Positions 1 to 5,043 of a stretch of DNA of 5,043 nt are shown here, piece after piece. Each line of letters opens with the position of its first letter. Positions within the stretch are counted from its first letter, which is position 1. Both the position numbers and the translations under genes were made by a program. The stretch covers positions 1 to 5,043 of the forward strand of contig JACRNK010000266.1 of the NCBI GenBank assembly GCA_016234985.1, read 5' to 3'. The stretch is from Deltaproteobacteria bacterium. Lineage in GTDB: Bacteria; Desulfobacterota; GWC2-55-46; UBA9637. The notes under the pieces are model-generated. The model made no database searches and was not told where the DNA came from. It saw nothing but the letters and a program-made list of their open reading frames with translations.

Positions 1-447
1 AAACCCGATGCCGATTGTATTCAGACACTCCTCAACCTTTGCAGCGTTCGCCTCAATATTTACACCCAAAGCCTTGAGCACATCAGCGCTTCCGCTCCTG
101 CTGGATACAGACCTGTTGCCGTGCTTTGCAACAGTCAATCCAGCGCCTGCCGCAACAAATGCGGCAGCAGTTGAGATATTGAATGTCATTGATTCGTCGC
201 CGCCTGTGCCGCAGGTGTCAACCACCTTTTTGCCTTTGACATCTATTTTTGTGGCCCTTTCCCGCAGCACCCTTGCCGCGCCTGTGATTTCATCAACGGT
301 CTCGCCTTTTATTCTCAAGGCAGTTATAAATGCCCCAATCTGGCCTGGACTTGCCGCGCCTGTCATAATCTCATTCATCACCCCTATCATCTCTGATTCG
401 GTTAAATCCTGATTTTTAACAACTTTAGAAATGGCTTCTTTAATCAT
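1..447 (-). CDS. trpD: Anthranilate phosphoribosyltransferase, N-terminal part (runs off the window)
   Basis: TrpD transfers the phosphoribosyl group of PRPP to anthranilate, the second step of tryptophan synthesis, in the cytoplasm. The first 149 codons are visible from an ATG at 445-447, and the frame stays open to base 1. The family is usually about 340 residues, so a little under half is here. The small helical N-terminal domain covers about residues 1-65. The glycine-rich PRPP-binding motif DTCGTGGD is at 77-84, followed by NIST (90-93) and [17 protein letters not shown] (108-124), all strongly conserved in TrpD. An AAAGGA Shine-Dalgarno-like stretch lies about 10 bases upstream. The gene starts 43 bases after the toxin gene ends. 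It would normally follow trpG directly, but a toxin-antitoxin module separates them here. The identification is secure; the C-terminal half is not visible. Confidence 0.96.
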   Translation of the reverse strand, partial: MIKEAISKVVKNQDLTESEMIGVMNEIMTGAASPGQIGAFITALRIKGETVDEITGAARVLRERATKIDVKGKKVVDTCGTGGDESMTFNISTAAAFVAAGAGLTVAKHGNRSVSSRSGSADVLKALGVNIEANAAKVEECLNTIGIGF

Positions 448-490
448 GTTTTATTTTTCCTTTCTCAGCAAAAATCGCCCTGCCCATTAA

Positions 491-826
491 TCAGTCAATT
501 ATCATGCCAATAGATTCTTTTATCTGTCCAAAGACTTTATTAGAAACCTTGCCAAACTTTTTGATAATGATACTTTTGTTAAGAGTATATATCTTATCAG
601 GGCGGATAAGGCTTGCTACCTTTAGACTGCCTTCCTCAAGACTGCCATTATCAATGGGTATTGAAAACTTTACCTGTTCAAGATTTGAGGTAATGGCAAC
701 GACGATAACATCTTCAAACATGCTGTTATACTGATTGCTTGAGACTATAACAACAGGTCTTTTCTTATGGCTGCTTAAATCAGTATATGGTATAGGGATA
801 AGAACAATATCTCTCTGGCTATGCAT
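491..826 (-). CDS. MazF/PemK-family toxin (probable endoribonuclease)
   Basis: A 111-residue protein that fits the MazF/PemK/CcdB-fold toxins, which are typically sequence-specific mRNA interferases of about 110-120 residues. The N-terminal strand RDIVLIPIPYTDLSS (5-19) matches the usual GDIVLVPFPFTDLS pattern, with R in place of G. The next strand, KKRPVVIVSS (21-30), carries Arg23, and AITSN (44-48) carries Thr46. These two sit where the catalytic Arg and Thr of characterised MazF proteins lie. Nothing suggests truncation. The ATG lies inside the last codons of the upstream antitoxin gene (8-base overlap) and a GAGG is about 9 bases before it, so translation is probably coupled. The stop TGA is 43 bases before trpD. 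Family assignment is by motif recognition; RNase activity and target sequence are inferred and unknown respectively. Base composition looks more AT-rich than the flanking trp genes, consistent with acquisition. Confidence 0.88.
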   Translation of the reverse strand: MHSQRDIVLIPIPYTDLSSHKKRPVVIVSSNQYNSMFEDVIVVAITSNLEQVKFSIPIDNGSLEEGSLKVASLIRPDKIYTLNKSIIIKKFGKVSNKVFGQIKESIGMIID

Positions 827-1019
827 TATTCCAAACCTCGTTGTCTACAGGATTATCCCAAAATTTCAAACTGCTTTCTGATGCCTCCATAAGATTAATT
901 CCTTCTTCATCTTCAGGAAAAATTATAACTTCAACCTTTTGTCCTTTTCTTAAAGGTATTTTTGGTATTTCTACAATTCCATTTTCTTTAACCACAGAAT
1001 GATACTTAAACGCCTGCAT
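819..1019 (-). CDS. Antitoxin partner of the MazF/PemK-like toxin
   Basis: A 66-residue acidic protein directly upstream of the toxin and overlapping it by 8 bases (819-826), the usual antitoxin-first layout of type II modules. The first part, about residues 5-35, reads as short beta strands (KYHSVVKENGIVEIPKIPL, then KVEVIIF), resembling the small swapped-hairpin or DUF2281-like antitoxins more than a classical helix-turn-helix protein. The C-terminal part is acidic and ends in SSLKFWDNPVDNEVWNNA (49-66). Such a tail is expected to be flexible and to wrap around and block the toxin. The start is firm: ATG at 1017-1019 is preceded by a near-perfect AGGAGGT five bases away, stronger than the sites of neighbouring genes, which suits a protein needed in excess over its toxin. 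The exact family and whether it binds its own promoter cannot be told from this sequence. Confidence 0.8.
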   Translation of the reverse strand: MQAFKYHSVVKENGIVEIPKIPLRKGQKVEVIIFPEDEEGINLMEASESSLKFWDNPVDNEVWNNA

Positions 1020-1021
1020 AT

Positions 1022-1138
1022 TTACCTCCTGATTTGTTTTATCACACTACCTTTCCAAGCAACCTTCTTTACCTTTTTAACAAAGGCGTTTACCCCCTGT
1101 CTTTCAGATACATTTAGATATTTTTCATAATCCTGCAT
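1022..1138 (-). CDS. Possible 38-residue basic small protein or leader peptide
   Basis: On the minus strand an ATG at 1136-1138 opens 38 codons ending with TAA at 1022-1024. An AGGGA lies about four bases upstream of the ATG. The product starts MQDYEKYLNVSERQ and continues with a lysine-rich segment (AFVKKVKKVAWKG) to the end IKQIRR, so it is strongly basic. The stop codon sits in the Shine-Dalgarno of the antitoxin, a spacing seen in translationally coupled leaders. The frame is also open further upstream to a TAA at 1220-1222, through the hairpin cluster, and a GTG at 1154-1156 could be an alternative start. I do not recognise the protein. It may be a real small gene, a remnant of an older gene, or a by-product of a dispersed repeat. 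Length alone gives no strong support. Confidence 0.3.
   Translation of the reverse strand: MQDYEKYLNVSERQGVNAFVKKVKKVAWKGSVIKQIRR
1024..1030 (-). promoter_or_regulatory. Strong Shine-Dalgarno of the antitoxin gene
   Basis: On the minus strand the bases read AGGAGGT, followed by AAAT and the ATG at 1019. It is the best ribosome binding site in the window. The last bases of the candidate small ORF at 1022-1138 (AGG AGG TAA) run through it, so ribosomes finishing that ORF would terminate on this site. Confidence 0.8.
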
Positions 1139-1158
1139 AAAATCCCTGTTTGTCACTG

Positions 1159-1203
1159 CGCACTTAGTGCGAAAAGCTAATACTTTTGGTGGGCGCAACC
1201 CAC
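1159..1203. repeat. Cluster of three adjacent small inverted repeats (REP-like)
   Basis: Three short hairpins follow each other almost without gaps in the spacer between trpG and the antitoxin. CGCAC-TTA-GTGCG is at 1159-1171, AAAAG-CTAATA-CTTTT at 1172-1187, and GTGGG-CGCAA-CCCAC at 1189-1203, each with five-base perfect arms. The last resembles the GGTGGGC/GCCCACC palindrome inside the ogt gene. No T-run follows on the minus strand, so this is not a typical intrinsic terminator. It looks like a repetitive extragenic palindrome type of element, which could stabilise mRNA ends or mark an insertion boundary. Confidence 0.55.
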
Positions 1204-1237
1204 AGGATGCTTCTGCTTTTTAGCGATATTTCAGTAT

Positions 1238-1834
1238 TCATTTCTTCTTCTTTTTTGCCAACTCCAAAAAGTTCCTCAATATATCCTTCCCTGCCTTTGT
1301 AAGTATCGACTCAGGATGAAACTGGACGCCTTCCAGAATAATTCTTTTCTGACCTCTGTTCTTATACCTTACGCCCATTATCTCACCTTCCTTTGTCCAT
1401 GCGCTTATCTCAAGACAATCCGGAAGGGTATCTTTTTTTATCAAAAGCGAGTGATAGCGTGTTGCCTCAAATGGGTTTTTAATGCCTTTGAATATGGTCT
1501 TGCCGTCGTGATAGATTGGCGATGTCTTTCCGTGCATAAGCCTATCCGCTCTCACGATCTTCGCGCCAAAAGCATAGCCAATAGACTGGTGTCCGAGGCA
1601 AACGCCAAGCAGAGGAATCTTTCCTGCAAATTTCTTTATAACTTCAACAGACACGCCTGCCTTTTCAGGGTCGCATGGGCCCGGAGATATTACAATCCTA
1701 TCCGGCTTGAGACGCTCTATCTCCTTTACCGTAATTTTATCGTTACGATAGACCCTCACATCCTCGCCCAGCTCGCCAAAATACTGGACAAGGTTGTAGG
1801 TAAAGGAGTCGTAGTTGTCAATTATCAGTAACAT
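1238..1834 (-). CDS. trpG: Anthranilate synthase component II, glutamine amidotransferase
   Basis: A 198-residue class I glutamine amidotransferase, the usual length for a stand-alone TrpG. It releases ammonia from glutamine and passes it to TrpE for anthranilate synthesis. It opens with the typical [14 protein letters not shown] (2-15). The oxyanion-hole loop SPGP is at 50-53, the nucleophile is Cys79 in GVCLGHQ (77-83), and His173 and Glu175 of QFHPES complete the triad. EATRYHSL (123-130) is also conserved. The ATG at 1832-1834 overlaps the trpE stop by one base (TAATG), with GAAGG upstream, indicating coupled translation and equal subunit supply. The protein ends in a run of lysines. In some bacteria this subunit is shared with 4-amino-4-deoxychorismate synthase (pabA role). 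Direct coupling to trpE argues for a main tryptophan role but does not exclude sharing. Confidence 0.97.
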   Translation of the reverse strand: MLLIIDNYDSFTYNLVQYFGELGEDVRVYRNDKITVKEIERLKPDRIVISPGPCDPEKAGVSVEVIKKFAGKIPLLGVCLGHQSIGYAFGAKIVRADRLMHGKTSPIYHDGKTIFKGIKNPFEATRYHSLLIKKDTLPDCLEISAWTKEGEIMGVRYKNRGQKRIILEGVQFHPESILTKAGKDILRNFLELAKKKKK

Positions 1835-3351
1835 TATTCCAACCCTTCCCTTGCCATCTCCACAGCCTTCAACATTGCCTTCGCCTTATTTATGGTCTCC
1901 AGATATTCCTTTTCAGGCGCTGAATCAGCCACAATCCCTGCCCCTGCCTGAATATATATTTTACCATCCTTCACAACTAAAGTCCTTATGGTAATGGCCA
2001 TGTCCATATTTCCTGAAAAACCAAAATAGCCTACTGAGCCGCCGTATGCTCCGCGCTTGCAAGGTTCTATTTCTTCAATAATCTCCATTGCCCTGACCTT
2101 TGGCGCGCCGGTTAAAGTGCCGGCAGGAAAACATGCGCGCAGGGCGTCAAAGCTATCTTTATTTTTTCTCAATTGACCTCGGACATTGGAAACAATGTGC
2201 ATGACATGCGAATATTTCTCAACTACCATAAGTTCATTTACAGAAACGCTCCCTGTTTCCGCCACCCTTCCGACATCGTTTCTCCCCAAATCAACAAGCA
2301 TTATATGCTCTGCAATCTCCTTTGGGTCTTTAAGAAGCTCTTGCTCCAGCCTTTTATCTTCAGTATCATCCTTGCCGCGCGGCCTTGTGCCGGCAATAGG
2401 CCGGACATCAATGTCCCTCCCCTCCACCCTTACGAGTATCTCCGGCGAGGAACCGATAAGCTCAATGCCGTCCAATCTCAAATAAAACATATATGGCGAT
2501 GGATTGATAACCCGAAGCGCCCTGTAAATATTGAACGGCTCTACATCAAGCCGTGTCTCAAACCTCTGGGATAAAACTACCTGAATAACATCCCCTGCCT
2601 GAATATATTCCTTTGCCTTAAGCACTCCTTCTACAAATTTTTCCTGAGAAAAATTAGAAACCACTTTTCCGGCTTTTTGACTTTTTGACTCTCTGACTTC
2701 CGACTCCTGACTCCTGACTCCGCTCTTTAGCCTGTTCACCAGCGCATCTATCTTTTTGGTTGCCCTTTTATAAACATCGGCAGGGTTATCTCCCTCCTCA
2801 ATAACGGCATTGGCAACAATCTTTATCTTATGCTCAAGATTATCAAAAATCAGGAGCGTTTCAGTAATCACAAAAAATGCGTCATATATATCAATATCAG
2901 ATGCTGCCTTATCGGGAAGGTCTTCAAAAAACCTCACCATATCATAGCCTATATAACCTACAGCGCCGCCGTAAAATCGGGGCAGCTCGTCTGTTATTAC
3001 CGGCTTATATCGGGAAAGGGTTTCCCTTAAAACAGAGACGGGGTCGCCCTTTGTCTTGCTCTTTTTGCCATTCGCAATAATCTCTATATCGTCGCCCTTG
3101 CTCTTAAAGGTTACTTTAGGCTCAACGCCGAGCAGACTGTATCTGCCCCACTTTTCGCCGCCTTCTATGCTTTCAAGTAAAAATGCAGAGCCCCCTTTAT
3201 CTATGCTTTTAAAGGCGGATACAGGCGTTTCCATATCAGCCATAATCTCCCTGAATACAGGGATAAGATTGCCTTTTTTGGCTCTATCTATAAAATCATC
3301 TAATGAGGGGAAATGCCTGATTTTTTTCATAAGATTTGGCCAATCTAACAC
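1834..3351 (-). CDS. trpE: Anthranilate synthase component I
   Basis: A 505-residue TrpE, full length for the family, which converts chorismate and ammonia to anthranilate. The N-terminal domain (about 15-190) contains LLES at 58-61, the conserved element of the tryptophan feedback site. The chorismate-binding domain (about 235-495) shows [12 protein letters not shown] (253-264), then [25 protein letters not shown], and near the end [12 protein letters not shown] and [11 protein letters not shown]. All expected motifs are present, so the enzyme should be active and tryptophan-sensitive. The GTG at 3349-3351 is chosen because AGAGGGGG lies four bases upstream; the ATG of Met8 is an alternative without a visible site. 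The gene overlaps ogt by 7 bases and trpG by one. Between the domains, about residues 209-226 are encoded by a heptamer repeat array. There is no room for a classical trp leader attenuator before the gene. Confidence 0.97.
   Translation of the reverse strand: MLDWPNLMKKIRHFPSLDDFIDRAKKGNLIPVFREIMADMETPVSAFKSIDKGGSAFLLESIEGGEKWGRYSLLGVEPKVTFKSKGDDIEIIANGKKSKTKGDPVSVLRETLSRYKPVITDELPRFYGGAVGYIGYDMVRFFEDLPDKAASDIDIYDAFFVITETLLIFDNLEHKIKIVANAVIEEGDNPADVYKRATKKIDALVNRLKSGVRSQESEVRESKSQKAGKVVSNFSQEKFVEGVLKAKEYIQAGDVIQVVLSQRFETRLDVEPFNIYRALRVINPSPYMFYLRLDGIELIGSSPEILVRVEGRDIDVRPIAGTRPRGKDDTEDKRLEQELLKDPKEIAEHIMLVDLGRNDVGRVAETGSVSVNELMVVEKYSHVMHIVSNVRGQLRKNKDSFDALRACFPAGTLTGAPKVRAMEIIEEIEPCKRGAYGGSVGYFGFSGNMDMAITIRTLVVKDGKIYIQAGAGIVADSAPEKEYLETINKAKAMLKAVEMAREGLE
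2678..2721. repeat. Heptamer tandem array inside trpE (consensus TGACTCC on +)
   Basis: Six degenerate units stand in tandem: TGACTTTT, TGACTCTC, TGACTTC, CGACTCC, TGACTCC and TGACTCC. The first two are eight bases long, the rest seven. On the coding strand this is (GGAGTCA)n and is translated as the hydrophilic stretch [16 protein letters not shown], about residues 210-225 of TrpE, in the linker between its two domains. A related array lies at 4809-4843 in uvrA. Confidence 0.85.
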
Positions 3352-3872
3352 ACAACCCCCTCTAACCTCAACAAAAACCTTTTCAGCTGAAGCCCGCCGC
3401 TAAACCCGCCAAGACCGCCGCTCGTTGCTATTACCCTGTGGCAGGGTATGATAATGGGCAACTCATTTGCGCCGCATGCCCCGCCAACTGCCCTGGAGGC
3501 ATTTGGCTTGCCGATTTTTTCTGCAACTTGTTTATAGGTCAAAACCTTGCCATAAGGAATGCCTGACAAAATATTCCAGACCCTTTTCTGGAAATCCGTG
3601 CCTTCAAAAAATAAACAATATTCTTTAAATGAAACCAACTCACCGGAGAAATATTTTAAAATATCATTTTTAATGGCTCTAAAATGAGAGATGTCTTTAA
3701 CAGGCCGGTGGGCACAGCCCACCCTACTACTTTTGAGTTCTTTTACAAAATCTTTTTCAATTCTATATCCCCACGATATCCGGCAAACACCTTTTTCCGT
3801 GGCTGCCAGATATATCCTGCCGATAGGCGTGGAAAATGATGTGTAATAAATATTTTTGTTTTCACTATTCAC
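3345..3872 (-). CDS. ogt: Methylated-DNA--protein-cysteine methyltransferase (O6-alkylguanine repair)
   Basis: A 175-residue suicide DNA repair protein that moves the alkyl group from O6-alkylguanine to its own cysteine. The N-terminal domain begins at about residue 9 (YYTSFSTPIGRIYLAA). The C-terminal domain has FQKRVWNILSGIPYGKVLTY (94-113), then SRAVGGACGAN (126-136), which includes the likely Arg finger at 127, and the active site IPCHRVI with Cys144. GGFSGGLQLKRFLLRLEG (155-172) closes the domain. Length is normal for Ogt/MGMT. The only possible in-frame start before the domain is GTG at 3870-3872, since a TGA stands two codons upstream. This GTG lies inside a heptamer repeat and has no clear Shine-Dalgarno. 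Residues 48-57 (SSRVGCAHRP) come from an inserted palindrome. The 3' end overlaps trpE, so ogt is probably co-transcribed with the trp genes. The paralogue name (ogt or ada C-terminal type) is a convention. Confidence 0.93.
   Translation of the reverse strand: MNSENKNIYYTSFSTPIGRIYLAATEKGVCRISWGYRIEKDFVKELKSSRVGCAHRPVKDISHFRAIKNDILKYFSGELVSFKEYCLFFEGTDFQKRVWNILSGIPYGKVLTYKQVAEKIGKPNASRAVGGACGANELPIIIPCHRVIATSGGLGGFSGGLQLKRFLLRLEGVVC
3356..3363 (-). promoter_or_regulatory. Ribosome binding site deciding the trpE GTG start
   Basis: On the minus strand AGAGGGGG is followed by TTGT and the GTG start of trpE. These bases also encode the last residues of Ogt. The site supports the GTG over the ATG seven codons downstream, which has no purine-rich sequence before it. 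Confidence 0.6.
3707..3723. repeat. Perfect palindrome GGTGGGC-ACA-GCCCACC inside ogt
   Basis: Seven-base perfect arms flank a three-base loop within the ogt coding sequence. Together with its flanks (3702-3731) it encodes SSRVGCAHRP in the N-terminal domain, between the early strands and the helix that begins DISHFRAIKNDILKYF. The shape resembles the hairpin at 1189-1203. A coding repeat that keeps the frame suggests a small mobile palindromic element tolerated in a surface loop. Confidence 0.7.
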
Positions 3873-3895
3873 TGTTCACTGCTCACTGTTTACTG
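3861..3895. repeat. Heptamer tandem array between the CDF gene and ogt (consensus TTCACTG on +)
   Basis: Five seven-base units follow without interruption: TTCACTA, TTCACTG, TTCACTG, CTCACTG and TTTACTG. On the minus strand they read (CAGTGAA)n. The array begins three bases after the CDF stop codon and continues into the first codons of ogt, supplying its GTG start (3870-3872) and the codons for NSE. It is a different heptamer from the trpE and uvrA arrays but has the same period. Confidence 0.88.
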
Positions 3896-3898
3896 CCT

Positions 3899-4759
3899 TC
3901 ATACCGGGTCTATATGCACAAAGGCCTTTTCAATGGCGTCAAATTTTTCTATCCTTGTTTCAACATCTTCTCCTATTGCATGAGAATCGAAGGTAGAGAG
4001 GCTTTTATCCACTGCTATGTGCATCTCCACATGGATAAAATTTCCCACATAATGCGCCCTGATTTTATTCAGAGATTTTACCCCTGCCGTCCCCTTTGCA
4101 GCATCTTCTATCAGCTTAATAAATTCACGGTCCGGGGATTTACCCATGAGATAGTCAACATTTTCAACGCCAATCCTGTAGCCTGTATATATAATCCAGA
4201 GGCTTATTAAAAAACCGGCTATGGGGTCCATTAAATAATACCCCTGTCTTGCCCCTAAAATCCCGATAAATGCCGCAATGGATACATAGACATCGTTTAA
4301 TGAATCAAAGGCGCTGGCCTTTATGGCGGGGCTGTTTACAGAATCGCCAACCCTTTTAAGGTGCCATGCCATCCCTGCTTTTGTCAGCACAGTGATTACC
4401 GGCGCTATTAAAGGTAAAAAACCGATGGATATTTTCTCGCCGGAGATTAACCTTTCTACGGAAATCCTTATAACCTCAAATCCGAGTATGGCGGCAAGTA
4501 TTGCGACAATAAGCCCTGCTATGGGCTCTGCCCTGTGATGGCCGAAAGGATGACCTTCGTCAGCCTCTTTGTCGGAAACCCGCACACATATAAATATGGC
4601 TATGGATGCAAAGATGTCGGTAAGGGAATTTATCGCGTCTGATATGAGGGCAAGGCTTCCTGAAAAAATTCCTGCAATAATTTTTATGGTAAACAGGAAG
4701 ATATTTCCGGCAAGCCCTATTATGGTCGCCCGGAAGGCTGTCCTTGATTTGTAGAGCAT
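3899..4759 (-). CDS. Cation diffusion facilitator (CDF) family metal transporter
   Basis: A 286-residue inner-membrane protein of the CDF family, which exports divalent metal ions in exchange for protons. It has six predicted membrane segments in about the first 205 residues and a cytoplasmic C-terminal domain of about 80. Landmarks are SGSLALISDAINSLTDIFAS in segment 2, HPFGHHRAEP (70-79) after it, KASAFDSLNDVYVS in segment 5, and GNFIHVEMHIAVD (239-251), SHAIGEDVE and AFVHIDP in the C-terminal domain. By alignment with FieF/YiiP, the transport site would be Asn44 and Asp48 plus Asp152 and Asp156. Zinc-type CDFs normally have His in one or both pairs, so manganese or iron is more likely than zinc. 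The ATG at 4757-4759 has no visible Shine-Dalgarno and lies 26 bases after the uvrA stop. The stop is 26 bases before ogt. Family is certain, substrate inferred. Confidence 0.94.
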   Translation of the reverse strand: MLYKSRTAFRATIIGLAGNIFLFTIKIIAGIFSGSLALISDAINSLTDIFASIAIFICVRVSDKEADEGHPFGHHRAEPIAGLIVAILAAILGFEVIRISVERLISGEKISIGFLPLIAPVITVLTKAGMAWHLKRVGDSVNSPAIKASAFDSLNDVYVSIAAFIGILGARQGYYLMDPIAGFLISLWIIYTGYRIGVENVDYLMGKSPDREFIKLIEDAAKGTAGVKSLNKIRAHYVGNFIHVEMHIAVDKSLSTFDSHAIGEDVETRIEKFDAIEKAFVHIDPV

Positions 4760-4764
4760 AGGAT

Positions 4765-4799
4765 TGAGAATATAGGAAGCAGAATTCAGAACGCAGAAT
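4765..4799. repeat. Degenerate heptamer array at the uvrA/CDF junction
   Basis: Read on the minus strand the units are ATTCTGC, GTTCTGA, ATTCTGC, TTCCTAT and ATTCTCA, ending five bases before the CDF start codon. The second unit carries the TGA stop of uvrA. This third heptamer type adjoins the TGACTTC-type array at 4809-4843, so the whole 4765-4843 stretch looks like a composite repeat. It leaves no room for a normal ribosome binding site before the CDF gene. Confidence 0.65.
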
Positions 4800-5043
4800 G
4801 GAATTTTCTGACTTCTGGCTTCTTACCTCTGACTCCTGATTCTTTATTTAAAACCCGCTTCAAAAACTGTCCGGTATAAGAGTTCTCCATCTCCGCCACT
4901 TCCTCCGGCGTTCCTGCAGCGATGATTGTGCCGCCTTCGTCTCCGCCTTCAGGCCCAAGGTCGATGAGGTAGTCCGCGGTCTTCAACACATCCAGATTAT
5001 GCTCTATAATCACGATGGTGTTTCCGGCGGAACGAAGTTCCTG
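4786..5043 (-). CDS. uvrA: Excinuclease ABC subunit A, C-terminal end (5' part outside the window)
   Basis: The last 85 codons of UvrA, the DNA damage-recognising ATPase of nucleotide excision repair, which loads UvrB onto lesions. The frame is open to base 5043, so the gene continues outside. [20 protein letters not shown] holds the H-loop histidine of the second ABC ATPase domain, and [24 protein letters not shown] is the diagnostic UvrA C-terminal signature. The family normally ends shortly after [11 protein letters not shown]. Here a further 20 residues follow, starting [10 protein letters not shown] and ending FHSAF. They are hydrophilic and encoded almost entirely by heptamer repeats, so they are probably a repeat-derived extension rather than a functional domain. 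The TGA stop at 4786-4788 lies within a repeat unit. A GTG at 5011-5013 is an internal valine codon, not a start. Confidence 0.96.
   Translation of the reverse strand, partial: QELRSAGNTIVIIEHNLDVLKTADYLIDLGPEGGDEGGTIIAAGTPEEVAEMENSYTGQFLKRVLNKESGVRGKKPEVRKFHSAF
4809..4843. repeat. Heptamer tandem array in the uvrA 3' end (TGACTTC/TGACTCC on +)
   Basis: Five units of exactly seven bases are seen: TGACTTC, TGGCTTC, TTACCTC, TGACTCC and TGATTCT. It is the same repeat family as the array inside trpE. It is read in the same frame, giving SGVR followed four residues later by EVR in both proteins. Confidence 0.8.

Noticed and set aside
8..412. Plus-strand open frame of 134 codons
   Set aside because: It lies opposite trpD, whose minus-strand frame has all family motifs. 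The plus-strand product is low-complexity and matches nothing I recognise.
1020..1140. Sigma-70 promoter for the toxin-antitoxin module
   Set aside because: TTGTTA, TTGCTT and similar hexamers are present on the minus strand, but none has a good -10 box at 16-18 bases, so no promoter is called.
1189..1203. Hairpin considered as an intrinsic terminator of trpEG
   Set aside because: The stem is only five base pairs and on the minus strand it is followed by CAAAAG rather than a T-run.
1238..1260. Lysine run at the TrpG C-terminus as a programmed frameshift site
   Set aside because: The run is a mix of AAA and AAG codons directly followed by the stop. There is no overlapping downstream frame to shift into.
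1316..1831. Plus-strand open frame of 171 codons
   Set aside because: It is antisense to trpG, which is complete with its catalytic triad. The long frame is a by-product of trpG codon use.
2678..2721. Heptamer array considered as a CRISPR remnant
   Set aside because: Units are only 7-8 bases with no spacers, and they are translated within trpE. No cas genes are near.
2173..3403. Several plus-strand open frames across trpE
   Set aside because: All are antisense to trpE, overlap each other, and have no ribosome binding site or recognisable domain.
3352..3420. Tryptophan leader peptide and attenuator upstream of trpE
   Set aside because: The region is coding sequence of ogt, with no Trp-codon-rich small ORF or alternative hairpins that I could see.
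3836..4754. Plus-strand open frames across the CDF gene
   Set aside because: They are antisense to a full-length CDF transporter with clear motifs, so they are shadows.

Overview
The window looks like bacterial chromosome of moderate GC content. Every gene I can support lies on the minus strand, so the gene order is read from high to low coordinates: uvrA (3' end only), a cation diffusion facilitator (CDF) transporter, a methylated-DNA--protein cysteine methyltransferase (ogt type), trpE, trpG, a two-gene toxin-antitoxin module, and trpD (5' part only). Gene content alone does not fix a taxon. The tightly packed mixed genes, the GTG starts and the short tandem heptamer arrays remind me of genomes from Nitrospirota or the former Deltaproteobacteria, but that is an impression.

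Region by region: 4786-5043 is the C-terminus of the nucleotide excision repair ATPase UvrA. 3899-4759 is a CDF metal exporter. 3345-3872 is an alkylguanine DNA repair protein whose 3' end overlaps trpE by 7 bases. 1834-3351 and 1238-1834 are trpE and trpG, the two anthranilate synthase subunits, joined by a TAATG stop/start overlap. 1020-1237 is a non-trp spacer with three consecutive small hairpins and a possible 38-codon ORF. 491-1019 is a MazF/PemK-like toxin with its antitoxin upstream. 1-447 is the first 149 codons of trpD, which continues beyond the window.

TrpE and TrpG make anthranilate from chorismate and glutamine, and TrpD adds the phosphoribosyl group, so these are the first two steps of tryptophan synthesis. 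The toxin-antitoxin module sits inside this series, in the same orientation. The most unusual feature is a set of degenerate 7-bp tandem arrays at three gene junctions or linkers. One is read as protein inside TrpE, one forms the extra C-terminal tail and stop codon of UvrA and runs to the CDF start, and one supplies the start codon of ogt. A palindromic GGTGGGC-type element is also embedded in frame in ogt, and a similar one lies in the trpG/antitoxin spacer. I see no CRISPR array, tRNA, rRNA, transposase or convincing intrinsic terminator.
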